A stretch of 64,000 bases of DNA. Origin: CALZIK01 sp945787635 (GTDB taxonomy: Bacteria; Acidobacteriota; Thermoanaerobaculia; Multivoradales; JAHEKO01). Position numbers and translations under genes: made by a program. The stretch covers positions 744,001-808,000 of the forward strand of contig CAMYNM010000001.1 in assembly GCA_947259725.1 (NCBI GenBank), in the 5' to 3' direction. A model generated the notes under the pieces. The model was not told the DNA's origin and made no database searches. It saw nothing but the letters and a program-made list of their open reading frames with translations. Below, piece after piece: positions 8,508-15,926 of this stretch (its first letter is position 1; each line of letters begins with the position of its first letter).

Positions 8508-8521
8508 ACTACCATGGTAGT
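8508..8521. promoter_or_regulatory. BlaI/MecI-like operator dyad
   Basis: ACTACCATGGTAGT is a perfect 14-bp palindrome 51 bases upstream of the RIHDV-repeat gene. ACTAC/GTAGT half-sites spaced by four bases match the layout of BlaI/MecI operators. On the minus strand it abuts an A+T-rich TAGTAATAG stretch that could be the -10 region. No blaI-type gene is in the window, so the regulator would act from elsewhere. Confidence 0.6.
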
Positions 8522-8656
8522 GGGAAAAGGTTTCACTTCGTAAGAAGCCCCGCAGATCGGACCTTTCGAGCCGGGCGAAACTCGGGGCCATCTCCAGCCG
8601 TAGAAACTCCCATCGAGACTATTCCACCGATCACGACCGGCTCGTCCAAGGGATCC

Positions 8657-9637
8657 ATGCGCGCCCGAATCGCTACCGCCCTAGCCTCACTGCTCCTGTT
8701 GTCGGCGCCGTTCCTGCGGGCCGCCGAGAGCCCTCCGGCCTCCCTCCAGACCGGCGCGGACCTCTTCGACGCTGGCGACCCTGACGGCGCGGCCAGGTTC
8801 TTCGCCGCCGTCGGCCCGGGACCCGACCGCGCCTGGGCCGACTACTATCTCGGCCGGCTCCACTTCGACAGTGGGGAATGGGACGCGGCCATCGAGAGGC
8901 TCTCGGCGGCCGTCGAAGGCGCGCCCGAACGCGCCATGTTTCACCGCTGGCTCGGCCACGCGTACGTCGAGAAGATCAACGTGGTCAACGCTTTCAAGAA
9001 GATGGGCGTGGCCAAGAATGCCCGCACCCATTTCGAAGAGGCCGTGCGGCTGGCGCCGGCGGACCTCGACGCCCGTGACGCTTGGATCGGCTACCTCACC
9101 AACGCTCCCGCGATCGCCGGCGGCAGCCGCGAGAAAGCCGAGGCACAGATCGCCGAGTTCATGAAGATCTCGCCCGAGCAGGGCCACGTCCTCAGGGGTA
9201 GGATGCATTTCAACGAGTCGGAGTGGCCCGAGGCCGAAGCCGCCTATTCGCGCGCGATCGAGGTCGATCCCGAGAACGCCGAGGTGCACTACAACCTGGG
9301 CTTCTCGCGTCAGCAGCAAGAGAACTACTCCGGCGCCGCCGCGGCGTTCGAGAAGGCGCTCGCGATCGACCCCGGATTCTCGGCCGCTCTCTACCAGATC
9401 GGCCGCTCGGCGGCTTTTTCGGGTGAGAACCTCGAGCGAGCGGTCGAAGCGCTCCAGGCCTACCTCGCCCGACCCGTCAGCCGGGGCGAGCCCGGACACG
9501 AGCACGCACACTGGCGCCTGGGCATGGTCTACGAGCAGCGTGGCGAGACCGAGCTCGCGGCCAACGCCTACCGCTCGGCGCTGACGATCGATCCGAGCCA
9601 CAAAGAGGCCAAGAAGGCCCTCGCCAAGCTCGAGTAG
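8657..9637 (+). CDS. Secreted TPR-repeat protein
   Basis: A 326-residue protein with a Sec signal peptide (about residues 1-22, ending near LRAAES) followed by at least six TPR units. Clear examples are the pair around DWAxAIERLSAAVEGAPE, the unit EAAYSRAIEVDPENAEVHYNLGF, and the last unit ANAYRSALTIDPSHKEAKKAL. No catalytic domain is visible. I chose the ATG at 8657 because the signal peptide begins there; the frame stays open upstream but encodes nothing recognisable. It converges with the DUF2235 gene with only nine bases between stop codons. TPR proteins of this kind usually act as periplasmic assembly scaffolds. Confidence 0.82.
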   Translation: MRARIATALASLLLLSAPFLRAAESPPASLQTGADLFDAGDPDGAARFFAAVGPGPDRAWADYYLGRLHFDSGEWDAAIERLSAAVEGAPERAMFHRWLGHAYVEKINVVNAFKKMGVAKNARTHFEEAVRLAPADLDARDAWIGYLTNAPAIAGGSREKAEAQIAEFMKISPEQGHVLRGRMHFNESEWPEAEAAYSRAIEVDPENAEVHYNLGFSRQQQENYSGAAAAFEKALAIDPGFSAALYQIGRSAAFSGENLERAVEALQAYLARPVSRGEPGHEHAHWRLGMVYEQRGETELAANAYRSALTIDPSHKEAKKALAKLE

Positions 9638-9646
9638 GACCGGCCT

Positions 9647-11380
9647 CTAGCTCGAGTCGGTCGTCACGACCTCGACGTGGCGCCAGCGGTTGGAGTTGAT
9701 GGCCGCCTGACGCAGCCGGCCGATCAGGCCGAGGCCGAAGAAGACCGGGAACAGGAGCAGGAAGAGCAGACCGATCTTCGGGTAGGCGAACATCGGCTGC
9801 ACCAACCGCTCCTGCACGAAGTCGCCCGGCACCGGGGCGGTGAGGTTCTCGGCCACGCCCATCAACCAGGGCACCAGGCGCTCTTTCGACAGGGCGTCGC
9901 TCCACCAAGCGGCGGCGCGACCGACGAATGAAGCGTCTTTCGCCCGCGACGCCGTCGTACCCGCTCCATCCCCGGCCGGGAGCATGGTCGCAACCGCGAC
10001 GCCGGGCTCGGCGACCGGAGCCCTCGGCAGCTCTTCCGGCGGCACGGGGGAGTTGGTCCAGGCCAGGTACACGACGACGGCCTGGGCGATGTAGAAGCCC
10101 ACCTGCACGGTCTGGCGCCACCATCTCCAAAAGTCCCTGGCGCCGGAGAATTCGGGAGGCACCTTGGCCGAGCCCTTGGGAGGAGGCTCCTGCAAGAGCG
10201 CCTTCGACGCTTCGCCGAAACGGGAACCGGAGACCTCGAAGGAGCTCGGGATACTCCCTGGCGCGTAGCCGCGGGGTCGCCTCCGGATCCGATCGATCGC
10301 CGAGGGATGAATCCGCACGGGAGTGCCTGCTTGATCGCAAAGAGCTCGAATGTCGCGTGGCTTGTAGCGGTAGTAGATGGCAGGCCCCGAGCGCGAGTCG
10401 TAGAGATAGTCGCCGACATTGCTGGCTTCCCGATACTGCTTGCGCAATGCCTCGGACAGGCGCAGCTCTCCCGCGCTCGCCTCGACGGCGCGGTCCATCA
10501 TCCAGTCGAGGGCCACCAGGGACATTCCCTGTTTGGGATAGCCACCCCCGACGTTCGAATGGACACCGGCGAACCAGACCTGCTCGGTTCTCTCGGGGTC
10601 GTGAGTCCAGAGCGTGAGCGCGAACGACGCCCGTTCCTCGTCGATCGCGAGGGCGTGGCAAGCTCTCTCGACGCAGACCGGCAGATTCCGATCGGTGAAT
10701 TTGAAGCGGTGCACCGCCATGTTCCAGAAGCCGGCGATGCCGGGCATCGGAAAACCGACGGCGTCGACCGTGTCCCAGACGCCCACGAACTTGACGAACC
10801 TGCGATCCCCTTCTCCGTTCTTCTTGCGCTTCTCGCTTCCTTCGATGTGGAACTTGTACTCCGTCCGGGCACCGGTCAACCGCCGCCAGAGCCAGCGCAG
10901 GCCATTGGAAAACGGCGTCACGAGCAGCTCGAGCACGGCAGGGCGTCTCTTGCGGTAGGCCCGGTAGAGCTCGCCGACCTTGGCGCTCAGCTCGCCGCTG
11001 GTCAGATCCGACGGATCGAGAATTCCCGCGTCGTTGATGAAGCCGGCCAGCGTTCGGGCCGTGAAGGCGCCGCGGCTGAAACCGAACAGGTAGATGTCGT
11101 CTCCGACGGAATAGCAGCGCACCAGCTCTGCATAGAGCTGGCGGACGTTGCGCGCGAGGCCGAATCCGAACGCGCCCGCGAGAGCGCGAACGATCTTCAG
11201 GCTCTGTGTGCCGACGCCATCGTCGTAGATCGCGATCTGCTCACGTCCCGGCGCGTCCGAGGCACCGCCTTGGTGACAAACCACATCGACCGATTCATAG
11301 AGCTTGAAAACGTTGGTGCCCCGCCCTTTGACGGCTGTGTTGCCGGTTCCGTCTGAACAGATGACAATGTTTTTCGCCAT
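9647..11380 (-). CDS. DUF2235 domain protein (Tle1-like alpha/beta hydrolase) with membrane segments
   Basis: A 577-residue protein. The N-terminus KNIVICSDGTGN and the nucleophile elbow GFSRG (100-104, Ser102) are hallmarks of DUF2235, the fold used by Tle1 phospholipase effectors of type VI secretion and by many uncharacterised proteins. Two hydrophobic helices follow, near residues 420-440 (FYIAQAVVVYLAW) and near 540-560 (GLLFLLLFPVFFGLGLIG), so it is probably a membrane protein rather than a free effector. The ATG at 11380 has AAGGAGG eight bases upstream; a GTG three codons earlier is less likely. No VgrG, immunity or other T6SS gene is near. Hydrolase class is confident; substrate is not. 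Confidence 0.85.
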   Translation of the reverse strand: MAKNIVICSDGTGNTAVKGRGTNVFKLYESVDVVCHQGGASDAPGREQIAIYDDGVGTQSLKIVRALAGAFGFGLARNVRQLYAELVRCYSVGDDIYLFGFSRGAFTARTLAGFINDAGILDPSDLTSGELSAKVGELYRAYRKRRPAVLELLVTPFSNGLRWLWRRLTGARTEYKFHIEGSEKRKKNGEGDRRFVKFVGVWDTVDAVGFPMPGIAGFWNMAVHRFKFTDRNLPVCVERACHALAIDEERASFALTLWTHDPERTEQVWFAGVHSNVGGGYPKQGMSLVALDWMMDRAVEASAGELRLSEALRKQYREASNVGDYLYDSRSGPAIYYRYKPRDIRALCDQAGTPVRIHPSAIDRIRRRPRGYAPGSIPSSFEVSGSRFGEASKALLQEPPPKGSAKVPPEFSGARDFWRWWRQTVQVGFYIAQAVVVYLAWTNSPVPPEELPRAPVAEPGVAVATMLPAGDGAGTTASRAKDASFVGRAAAWWSDALSKERLVPWLMGVAENLTAPVPGDFVQERLVQPMFAYPKIGLLFLLLFPVFFGLGLIGRLRQAAINSNRWRHVEVVTTDSS

Positions 11381-11558
11381 GGGAGACACCTCCTTCGGGA
11401 CAATCGGGAGATCGTGCGGATCGTGGTCGGCCCCGACCCTTGGCCTATCGGATTCGTATTAGCAATATCATATCAGACAGAACGAGACACCCGACGCTAC
11501 CTGGATAGCGCGCCCTGGCAAGCGGTCCAACGCCCAGATACGGGGCGAAGGCGCCGCC
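11381..11558 (-). promoter_or_regulatory. A+T-rich leader of the DUF2235 gene
   Basis: This 178-base gap separates the DUF2235 start from the CBS gene end. Around 11451-11480 there is a markedly A+T-rich patch on the minus strand containing TATGAT (11467-11472), a plausible -10. That would give an untranslated leader of about 80 bases, long for this window. No riboswitch fold was recognised. Confidence 0.35.
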
Positions 11559-12083
11559 CTAGGCGACGGCCATCCCGGCGATCACATCCTGCTGGAGGAA
11601 GGCGAGGATGTTGCGCACCGAGATGTAGCCGAGGATCTCGTCGTCCGAGACCAGCGGCAGGTGCCGGAAGCCATAGGCCACCATGCAGTGGATCGCGAAA
11701 GCGGGCGGATCTTCCGGCGAAAGCTGCAGCGGATTGCGGCTCATCACATCGGCAACCGGAGTCGAGGCGGGTTCGAGATTGCGGCGCAAGACTCGGGTGA
11801 GGACATGGCGCTCGTTGAACAGGCCGGCGAGCTTGCCGCCGTCCTGTACCAGCACGCAGCCGGCCCGCCCGCTCCGCATACGCTCGATCGCGACTGCCAC
11901 GGTGTCGGCCGGCGCGACGACGATCGCTTTGGAGATGGCCATGTCGCCGAGCCGTGCGGTCAGCAGCCTGCCGCTGAAGCCACCACCCGCTTCCGGAAGG
12001 TCGAGGCCCGCCAGATCCGTGCCGCACTCTTCGCAGACGTCGACACCCGGAATGTTGTCCGTCGCGCAGTTGGGGCAGAGCAT
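11559..12083 (-). CDS. Zinc-ribbon CBS-pair protein
   Basis: A 174-residue protein: an N-terminal zinc ribbon with two CxxC knuckles (Cys3/Cys6 and Cys17/Cys20), a short linker, then two CBS domains (about 45-100 and 115-170). CBS pairs bind adenosyl ligands such as AMP, ATP or SAM, or act as sensors. VADVMSRNPLQLSPEDP and FRHLPLVSDDEILGYIS are typical CBS segments. The ATG overlaps the TAA of the preceding CBS gene by one base (TAATG). Since both proteins of the pair carry CBS domains, they may form a heteromeric energy or nucleotide sensor. No partner enzyme is fused, so the output is unknown. Confidence 0.85.
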   Translation of the reverse strand: MLCPNCATDNIPGVDVCEECGTDLAGLDLPEAGGGFSGRLLTARLGDMAISKAIVVAPADTVAVAIERMRSGRAGCVLVQDGGKLAGLFNERHVLTRVLRRNLEPASTPVADVMSRNPLQLSPEDPPAFAIHCMVAYGFRHLPLVSDDEILGYISVRNILAFLQQDVIAGMAVA

Positions 12084-12553
12084 TAGCCGCCCTCCGGCCG
12101 GGTCATCTGCTGGTTGAGCCGCGGCGGCAGGTTGAGCAACGTCTCCGGATAGTAGTCGGCGACCAGCTTGAGGATGTCGCGGCCTCCGATCAGACCGGGA
12201 TGGCGCCCCTCGCCGTCCGAAAGCGGGATGTGCCGATAGCCTGTCGTGTGCATCAGCTCGATCGCCTCCGCGAGCCGGTCCCCGGAGCCGAGGCTCGCCT
12301 TGATTGAGCTCATCAGCTCGCCGATCGGCTGCTCCGGGTTGCCCTCGAGCGCCGTTCGGTCGAGTATGTCGCGCTCCGTGAAGATCCCGACCAGGCCGGT
12401 GTCGTCGCACACCAGGACCGCGACGCTGTGCTCCTCGTCGAGCAGGCGGTAGACCTCGCTCAGACTGGTCGAAGGCTCGACGACGCACACGCGGCGCTGC
12501 GGCAGATCGCGAATCCGAACCTCACGGAGGATCGTTTCGATCCCTGATTTCAT
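12083..12553 (-). CDS. CBS-pair protein
   Basis: A 156-residue stand-alone CBS-domain pair (about residues 20-75 and 85-145), with GIFTERDILDR and GYRHIPLSDGEG as recognisable CBS segments. It is probably a cytoplasmic adenine-nucleotide sensor. TAAGCT lies exactly six bases before the ATG with no separate Shine-Dalgarno, suggesting a leaderless mRNA. It is the first gene of a two-gene unit with the zinc-ribbon CBS protein, whose start overlaps its stop. Confidence 0.87.
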   Translation of the reverse strand: MKSGIETILREVRIRDLPQRRVCVVEPSTSLSEVYRLLDEEHSVAVLVCDDTGLVGIFTERDILDRTALEGNPEQPIGELMSSIKASLGSGDRLAEAIELMHTTGYRHIPLSDGEGRHPGLIGGRDILKLVADYYPETLLNLPPRLNQQMTRPEGG

Positions 12554-12559
12554 CCTTTG

Positions 12560-12565
12560 AGCTTA
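12560..12565 (-). promoter_or_regulatory. -10-like TAAGCT, leaderless start of the CBS gene
   Basis: TAAGCT on the minus strand is followed by six bases and the ATG at 12553. No good -35 was seen. Confidence 0.4.
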
Positions 12566-12779
12566 CCACCTCCGGTAGACGGCCCGGCACCCACCCTGCG
12601 GCGCAACCGAACCCGTTCGTCACACGAACTTAATACTTGAGAGCCGCGGACCATCCATGCTATCGACGAAAGCCAATCTCTCTCCCAGCACTTCGTCCCT
12701 CGCCTGGGGGCCGGGGGACTTTGCCTCCCCGGGATGCTTCGCATACCATCGCCCGGATGAAACCGGGAGCGTGGACCTG

Positions 12780-13325
12780 ATGGCGACAGTACTGGCGCGG
12801 ATCGCGAGCGGAGACGGAGACGCCGTGCAAGACTGCATGGACCAGTACGGCGGCCTGGTCTGGAGCCTGGCGCGCCGACTGTCGCCGTCGAGCGGCGATG
12901 CCGAGGACGCGGTGCAAGAGGTCTTTCTCGATCTCTGGAAGAACGCCTCTCGATTCGATGCCTCGAAGTCCTCAGAGAAGACATTCATCGCAATGATCGC
13001 TCGTCGTAGGCTCATCGATCGGCTCCGGCACAAGAGCCGGCGCCCCGATCTTCAGGCCTTCAACGAGGACGAGCCCGATCCCTCCGGGGACCAGCACCGC
13101 GAGATCGAGCTCTCGGTCGAGGCCGCCAGCGCCGGTCGGTATCTCCAACAGCTCAAACCCGACCAGCGCAAGGTCATCAAGATGTCGATTTACTACGGTA
13201 TGTCCCACAGCGAGATCTCCGAGGTCACGCGGATTCCCGTCGGCACGGTGAAGTCGCATATCTTCCGAGGCCTTGCGGCGGTCCGCCGGAGCCTGTCCGG
13301 ATCGACGACGGAGCAACCCTCATGA
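12780..13325 (+). CDS. ECF RNA polymerase sigma factor (SigK-like)
   Basis: A 181-residue group 4 sigma factor. Region 2 contains DAEDAVQEVFLDLWKN (the DAEDxxQE hallmark) and TFIAMIARRRLIDRLR. Region 4 ends with HSEISEVTRIPVGTVKSHIFRGL, the -35-binding helix-turn-helix. I place the start at ATG 12780, with GGGAG about ten bases upstream; the frame stays open upstream but adds no conserved sequence. Its stop overlaps the start of the anti-sigma gene by four bases (ATGA). Pairing with an RskA-like protein makes it SigK-like. The target regulon cannot be read from here. Confidence 0.92.
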   Translation: MATVLARIASGDGDAVQDCMDQYGGLVWSLARRLSPSSGDAEDAVQEVFLDLWKNASRFDASKSSEKTFIAMIARRRLIDRLRHKSRRPDLQAFNEDEPDPSGDQHREIELSVEAASAGRYLQQLKPDQRKVIKMSIYYGMSHSEISEVTRIPVGTVKSHIFRGLAAVRRSLSGSTTEQPS

Positions 13326-14128
13326 GCTCCATCCAGCGCATCGAGGAGTTGCTGGCGCTGCGCGCGACCGATGGTCTGAGCGGCGAGGACGCGATGGAAC
13401 TGCGCCGGCTCCTCGCGGAGATGCCCGAGCTCGACGACGACTTCGACCTGGCCGCAGCGGCAATCGACCAGGTTTTCGAACCCGACGTGGCCGAGGAACT
13501 TCCGGAGCACCTGCGAGCCAGAGTCGCCGACCAGGCCGCGGAGTTTTTCAGCACGCCGGGTACCTCAGCCGTGGTGACCGATCTCTCACGGCCGACGCCC
13601 CGGGCGGCCAGCCGTGCCTCAACGCTCCCTTGGATGGCCGCGGCCGCGGCGCTTGCGGTAGCGGTCATCGGCTGGTGGCCCCGATTCTCCCCCGAGCCGA
13701 AGCCGGAGCCGGCGACGGTCGTCGAGGCCGAGCCTTCTCCCGCGGAGCTCCGGGCTTCCCTCCTCGAGTCCGGAGCGACTCTCAAGCTCGACTGGCAAGC
13801 GACCGAAGATCCTTCGGCCGCCGGAGCCGCCGGCGACATCGTCTGGAGCGATGATCTCCAGCAAGGCTATATGCGCATCAGTGGACTCGCCGCCAACGAT
13901 CCCACCGCCGAGCAGTACCAGCTCTGGATCTTCTCGCCCGAGCAGGACGAGCGCTATCCGGTGGATGGCGGCGTGTTCGATATCCCGGCCGGCGCGAGCG
14001 AAGCGGTGGTTCCGATCGATCCGAAAATCAGCGTCAACGGACCAGTTCTCTTCGCGGTGACCGTCGAGAAGCCGGGCGGCGTGGTGGTCTCGAGCCGCGA
14101 GCGGATCGTGCTCCTGGCACAGGCCTAG
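13322..14128 (+). CDS. RskA-like anti-sigma factor
   Basis: A 268-residue single-pass membrane protein. The N-terminal cytoplasmic part (1-95) should bind the sigma factor. It lacks the zinc HxxxCxxC motif of ZAS anti-sigmas, as expected for this type. A membrane helix follows at about 100-116 (LPWMAAAAALAVAVIGWW), and the periplasmic C-terminal domain (about 150-268; QYQLWIFSPE, PVLFAVTVEKPGGV) matches the RskA domain. It overlaps the sigma gene by four bases. Proteolysis of the membrane form is the known way to free the sigma factor in the family. Confidence 0.88.
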   Translation: MSSIQRIEELLALRATDGLSGEDAMELRRLLAEMPELDDDFDLAAAAIDQVFEPDVAEELPEHLRARVADQAAEFFSTPGTSAVVTDLSRPTPRAASRASTLPWMAAAAALAVAVIGWWPRFSPEPKPEPATVVEAEPSPAELRASLLESGATLKLDWQATEDPSAAGAAGDIVWSDDLQQGYMRISGLAANDPTAEQYQLWIFSPEQDERYPVDGGVFDIPAGASEAVVPIDPKISVNGPVLFAVTVEKPGGVVVSSRERIVLLAQA

Positions 14129-14135
14129 GCCGTTC

Positions 14136-15911
14136 CTACGGCAGTCCTGCGTAAACCTCTAGAGAGCCTTCGATGCGGGTCTCGTTGCCGAAGGTGACGC
14201 TACCGCCGGCGTGCAGCACGGCTTCGCCCGTGCCGGTTACGTGAAAGGTGGCACCCGTGGTCACGTCTCCGCAGGCGTCAAACGTCATCGAGCTCGAGAC
14301 CGGAGTCATCGGCAGCACCAGGTCCGTTAGCGCCGTGCAGGCGCCGACCCGCGCTTCGAGAGTCGCGCTGTTGCTGTCGGTCAGCAGGCGGTCCAGAAAC
14401 CACGCGCTCCCGGAGCCCGAGAACGTGAGCTCGACGGTGCAACTCGCACCCGGCGGGAGACAGGGCGATGTGGACGCACACGGCGTCGAGCCGCCGTTGA
14501 CATTCAGGGCGAAATCGCCGCCGGTCGCGAGCGCGAGGCCCTCGATCTCGAGCGCTTCCGGCCCGGGATTGGCATTCGTAAAGGTGACTTCGAGCGAAGC
14601 GATCGGTGGACTGCCGAAGTCGATCGGCATGGGAGAGACTTGCAGATCGGGACCGCCCGAGCCCGCGGTCAGCGAGAGCCGGTAGACCTCTCCGGTGGAA
14701 TTGGCCAGATCGGCCACGAAAAGCTCCCCTGCCTCGTCCTCGCCAAAGCTCGAGATCGAAAACGGGGTGTCGAGCAGAAGCCTCGACTGCCAGACGCCAT
14801 CGCAGCGTGGCACCGTGCCCCAGATCCGGCCGGAGCAGAAGTCGCCGTAGAGATACACGCCATCGAGTCGTGGATGGGTGCTGCCTCGATAGACGAAGCC
14901 GCCGGTCACCGAGCAACCGCCGGTTGCGCCGTGATCGTATTCGAGGATGGGGGGCAGGTGGCCGGCCGGCGGGGTGCACGACTCGAAAGGATCCGGCGGA
15001 TGGCAGTGGGTGCCTTCCATCACCTTCCAGCCGTAGTTCTCGCCTCCGGTGCTCGCTGCCGGTTGGAACGAGACCTCCTCCCACTTGTCCTGCCCAACGT
15101 CTCCGAGGTAAAGATCTCCCTTCTCGCGGTCGAAGGTGAACCGCCAGGGATTGCGCAGGCCGTAGGACCAGATCTCGTCACAGGTCGAGCCGCACGTCGA
15201 CGGTGTGAGGCACGAGTCGTTGCAGCCGGCCAGCCCATCGGTAGCGAACGGGTTCGAGGCGGGAACCGCGTAGTTCCGACCGGGGTCGGCCGAGTCGACG
15301 TCGATCCGCAGGAGCTTGCCCAGGAGGGTGTTCAGATTTTGCCCCCGGTTGCTGGGATCCCCACCCGAACCGCCATCACCGGATCCGATGTACAGAAAGC
15401 CGTCCGGCCCGAAGGCCAGATGGCCGCCGTTGTGGTTGCCGAAGGGCTGAAAGATGTCCATCAGGATGACCTCGGAAGCGGCGTTCGCGACGTTCGGATC
15501 CCCTCCCGAGACCTGATAGCGCGCCACGATGACGTCGTTTTGCGGCGGACTGGCGCCGTTGAGTGCCGACTCCGTGTAGGCGACGAAGAAGAACCCGTTC
15601 GCCGCATAACCGGGATGAAACGCGAGTCCGAGCAGGCCCTTCTCGCCGCAGCAGCTGATCTTCGTGCTGATATCCAGAAACGGGGTCGGCAAGACTCCGG
15701 TGCCGTCGTGGATGAGGATCTGGCCGCTTTGCTGCACCAGAAACAGCCGTCCCGAGCCGTCCCCGGCCTGAACCACCCCGAGGGGCCGGTTCAGCCCGCC
15801 GACCAGCAAGCTCGAGGTGAGCTCCAGGCCCTGCCCCATCGCCACCGAGTGCGCGAAGATCCCCGCCAGTACGCCGATCAACCACGTACGACGGCAAACC
15901 CAATCCGGCAT
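14136..15911 (-). CDS. Secreted PQQ-type sugar dehydrogenase-like (GSDH) protein
   Basis: A 591-residue secreted protein. After a signal peptide (about 1-27, ending AMGQ), a six-bladed glucose/sorbosone dehydrogenase domain runs to about 410. Markers are NRPLGVVQAGDGSGRLFLVQ, EKGLLGLAFHPGY, NHNGGHLAFGPDGFLYIGSGDGG and the RNPWRFTFDREKGDLYLGDVGQ blade. It is unusually rich in paired cysteines, which fits disulfides in the periplasm. The last 170 residues form a beta-rich Ig-like or choice-of-anchor module. The family oxidises sugars with PQQ, but many members are not proven enzymes. TAGAAT lies nine bases before the ATG, inside the end of the ptrB gene. Confidence 0.88.
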   Translation of the reverse strand: MPDWVCRRTWLIGVLAGIFAHSVAMGQGLELTSSLLVGGLNRPLGVVQAGDGSGRLFLVQQSGQILIHDGTGVLPTPFLDISTKISCCGEKGLLGLAFHPGYAANGFFFVAYTESALNGASPPQNDVIVARYQVSGGDPNVANAASEVILMDIFQPFGNHNGGHLAFGPDGFLYIGSGDGGSGGDPSNRGQNLNTLLGKLLRIDVDSADPGRNYAVPASNPFATDGLAGCNDSCLTPSTCGSTCDEIWSYGLRNPWRFTFDREKGDLYLGDVGQDKWEEVSFQPAASTGGENYGWKVMEGTHCHPPDPFESCTPPAGHLPPILEYDHGATGGCSVTGGFVYRGSTHPRLDGVYLYGDFCSGRIWGTVPRCDGVWQSRLLLDTPFSISSFGEDEAGELFVADLANSTGEVYRLSLTAGSGGPDLQVSPMPIDFGSPPIASLEVTFTNANPGPEALEIEGLALATGGDFALNVNGGSTPCASTSPCLPPGASCTVELTFSGSGSAWFLDRLLTDSNSATLEARVGACTALTDLVLPMTPVSSSMTFDACGDVTTGATFHVTGTGEAVLHAGGSVTFGNETRIEGSLEVYAGLP

Positions 15912-15920
15912 ACGCCCGCG

Positions 15921-15926
15921 ATTCTA
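15921..15926 (-). promoter_or_regulatory. -10-like TAGAAT before the GSDH gene
   Basis: TAGAAT is nine bases upstream of the ATG at 15911 and overlaps the stop codon of the oligopeptidase gene (15924-15926). The transcript would start two or three bases before the start codon. Confidence 0.4.
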
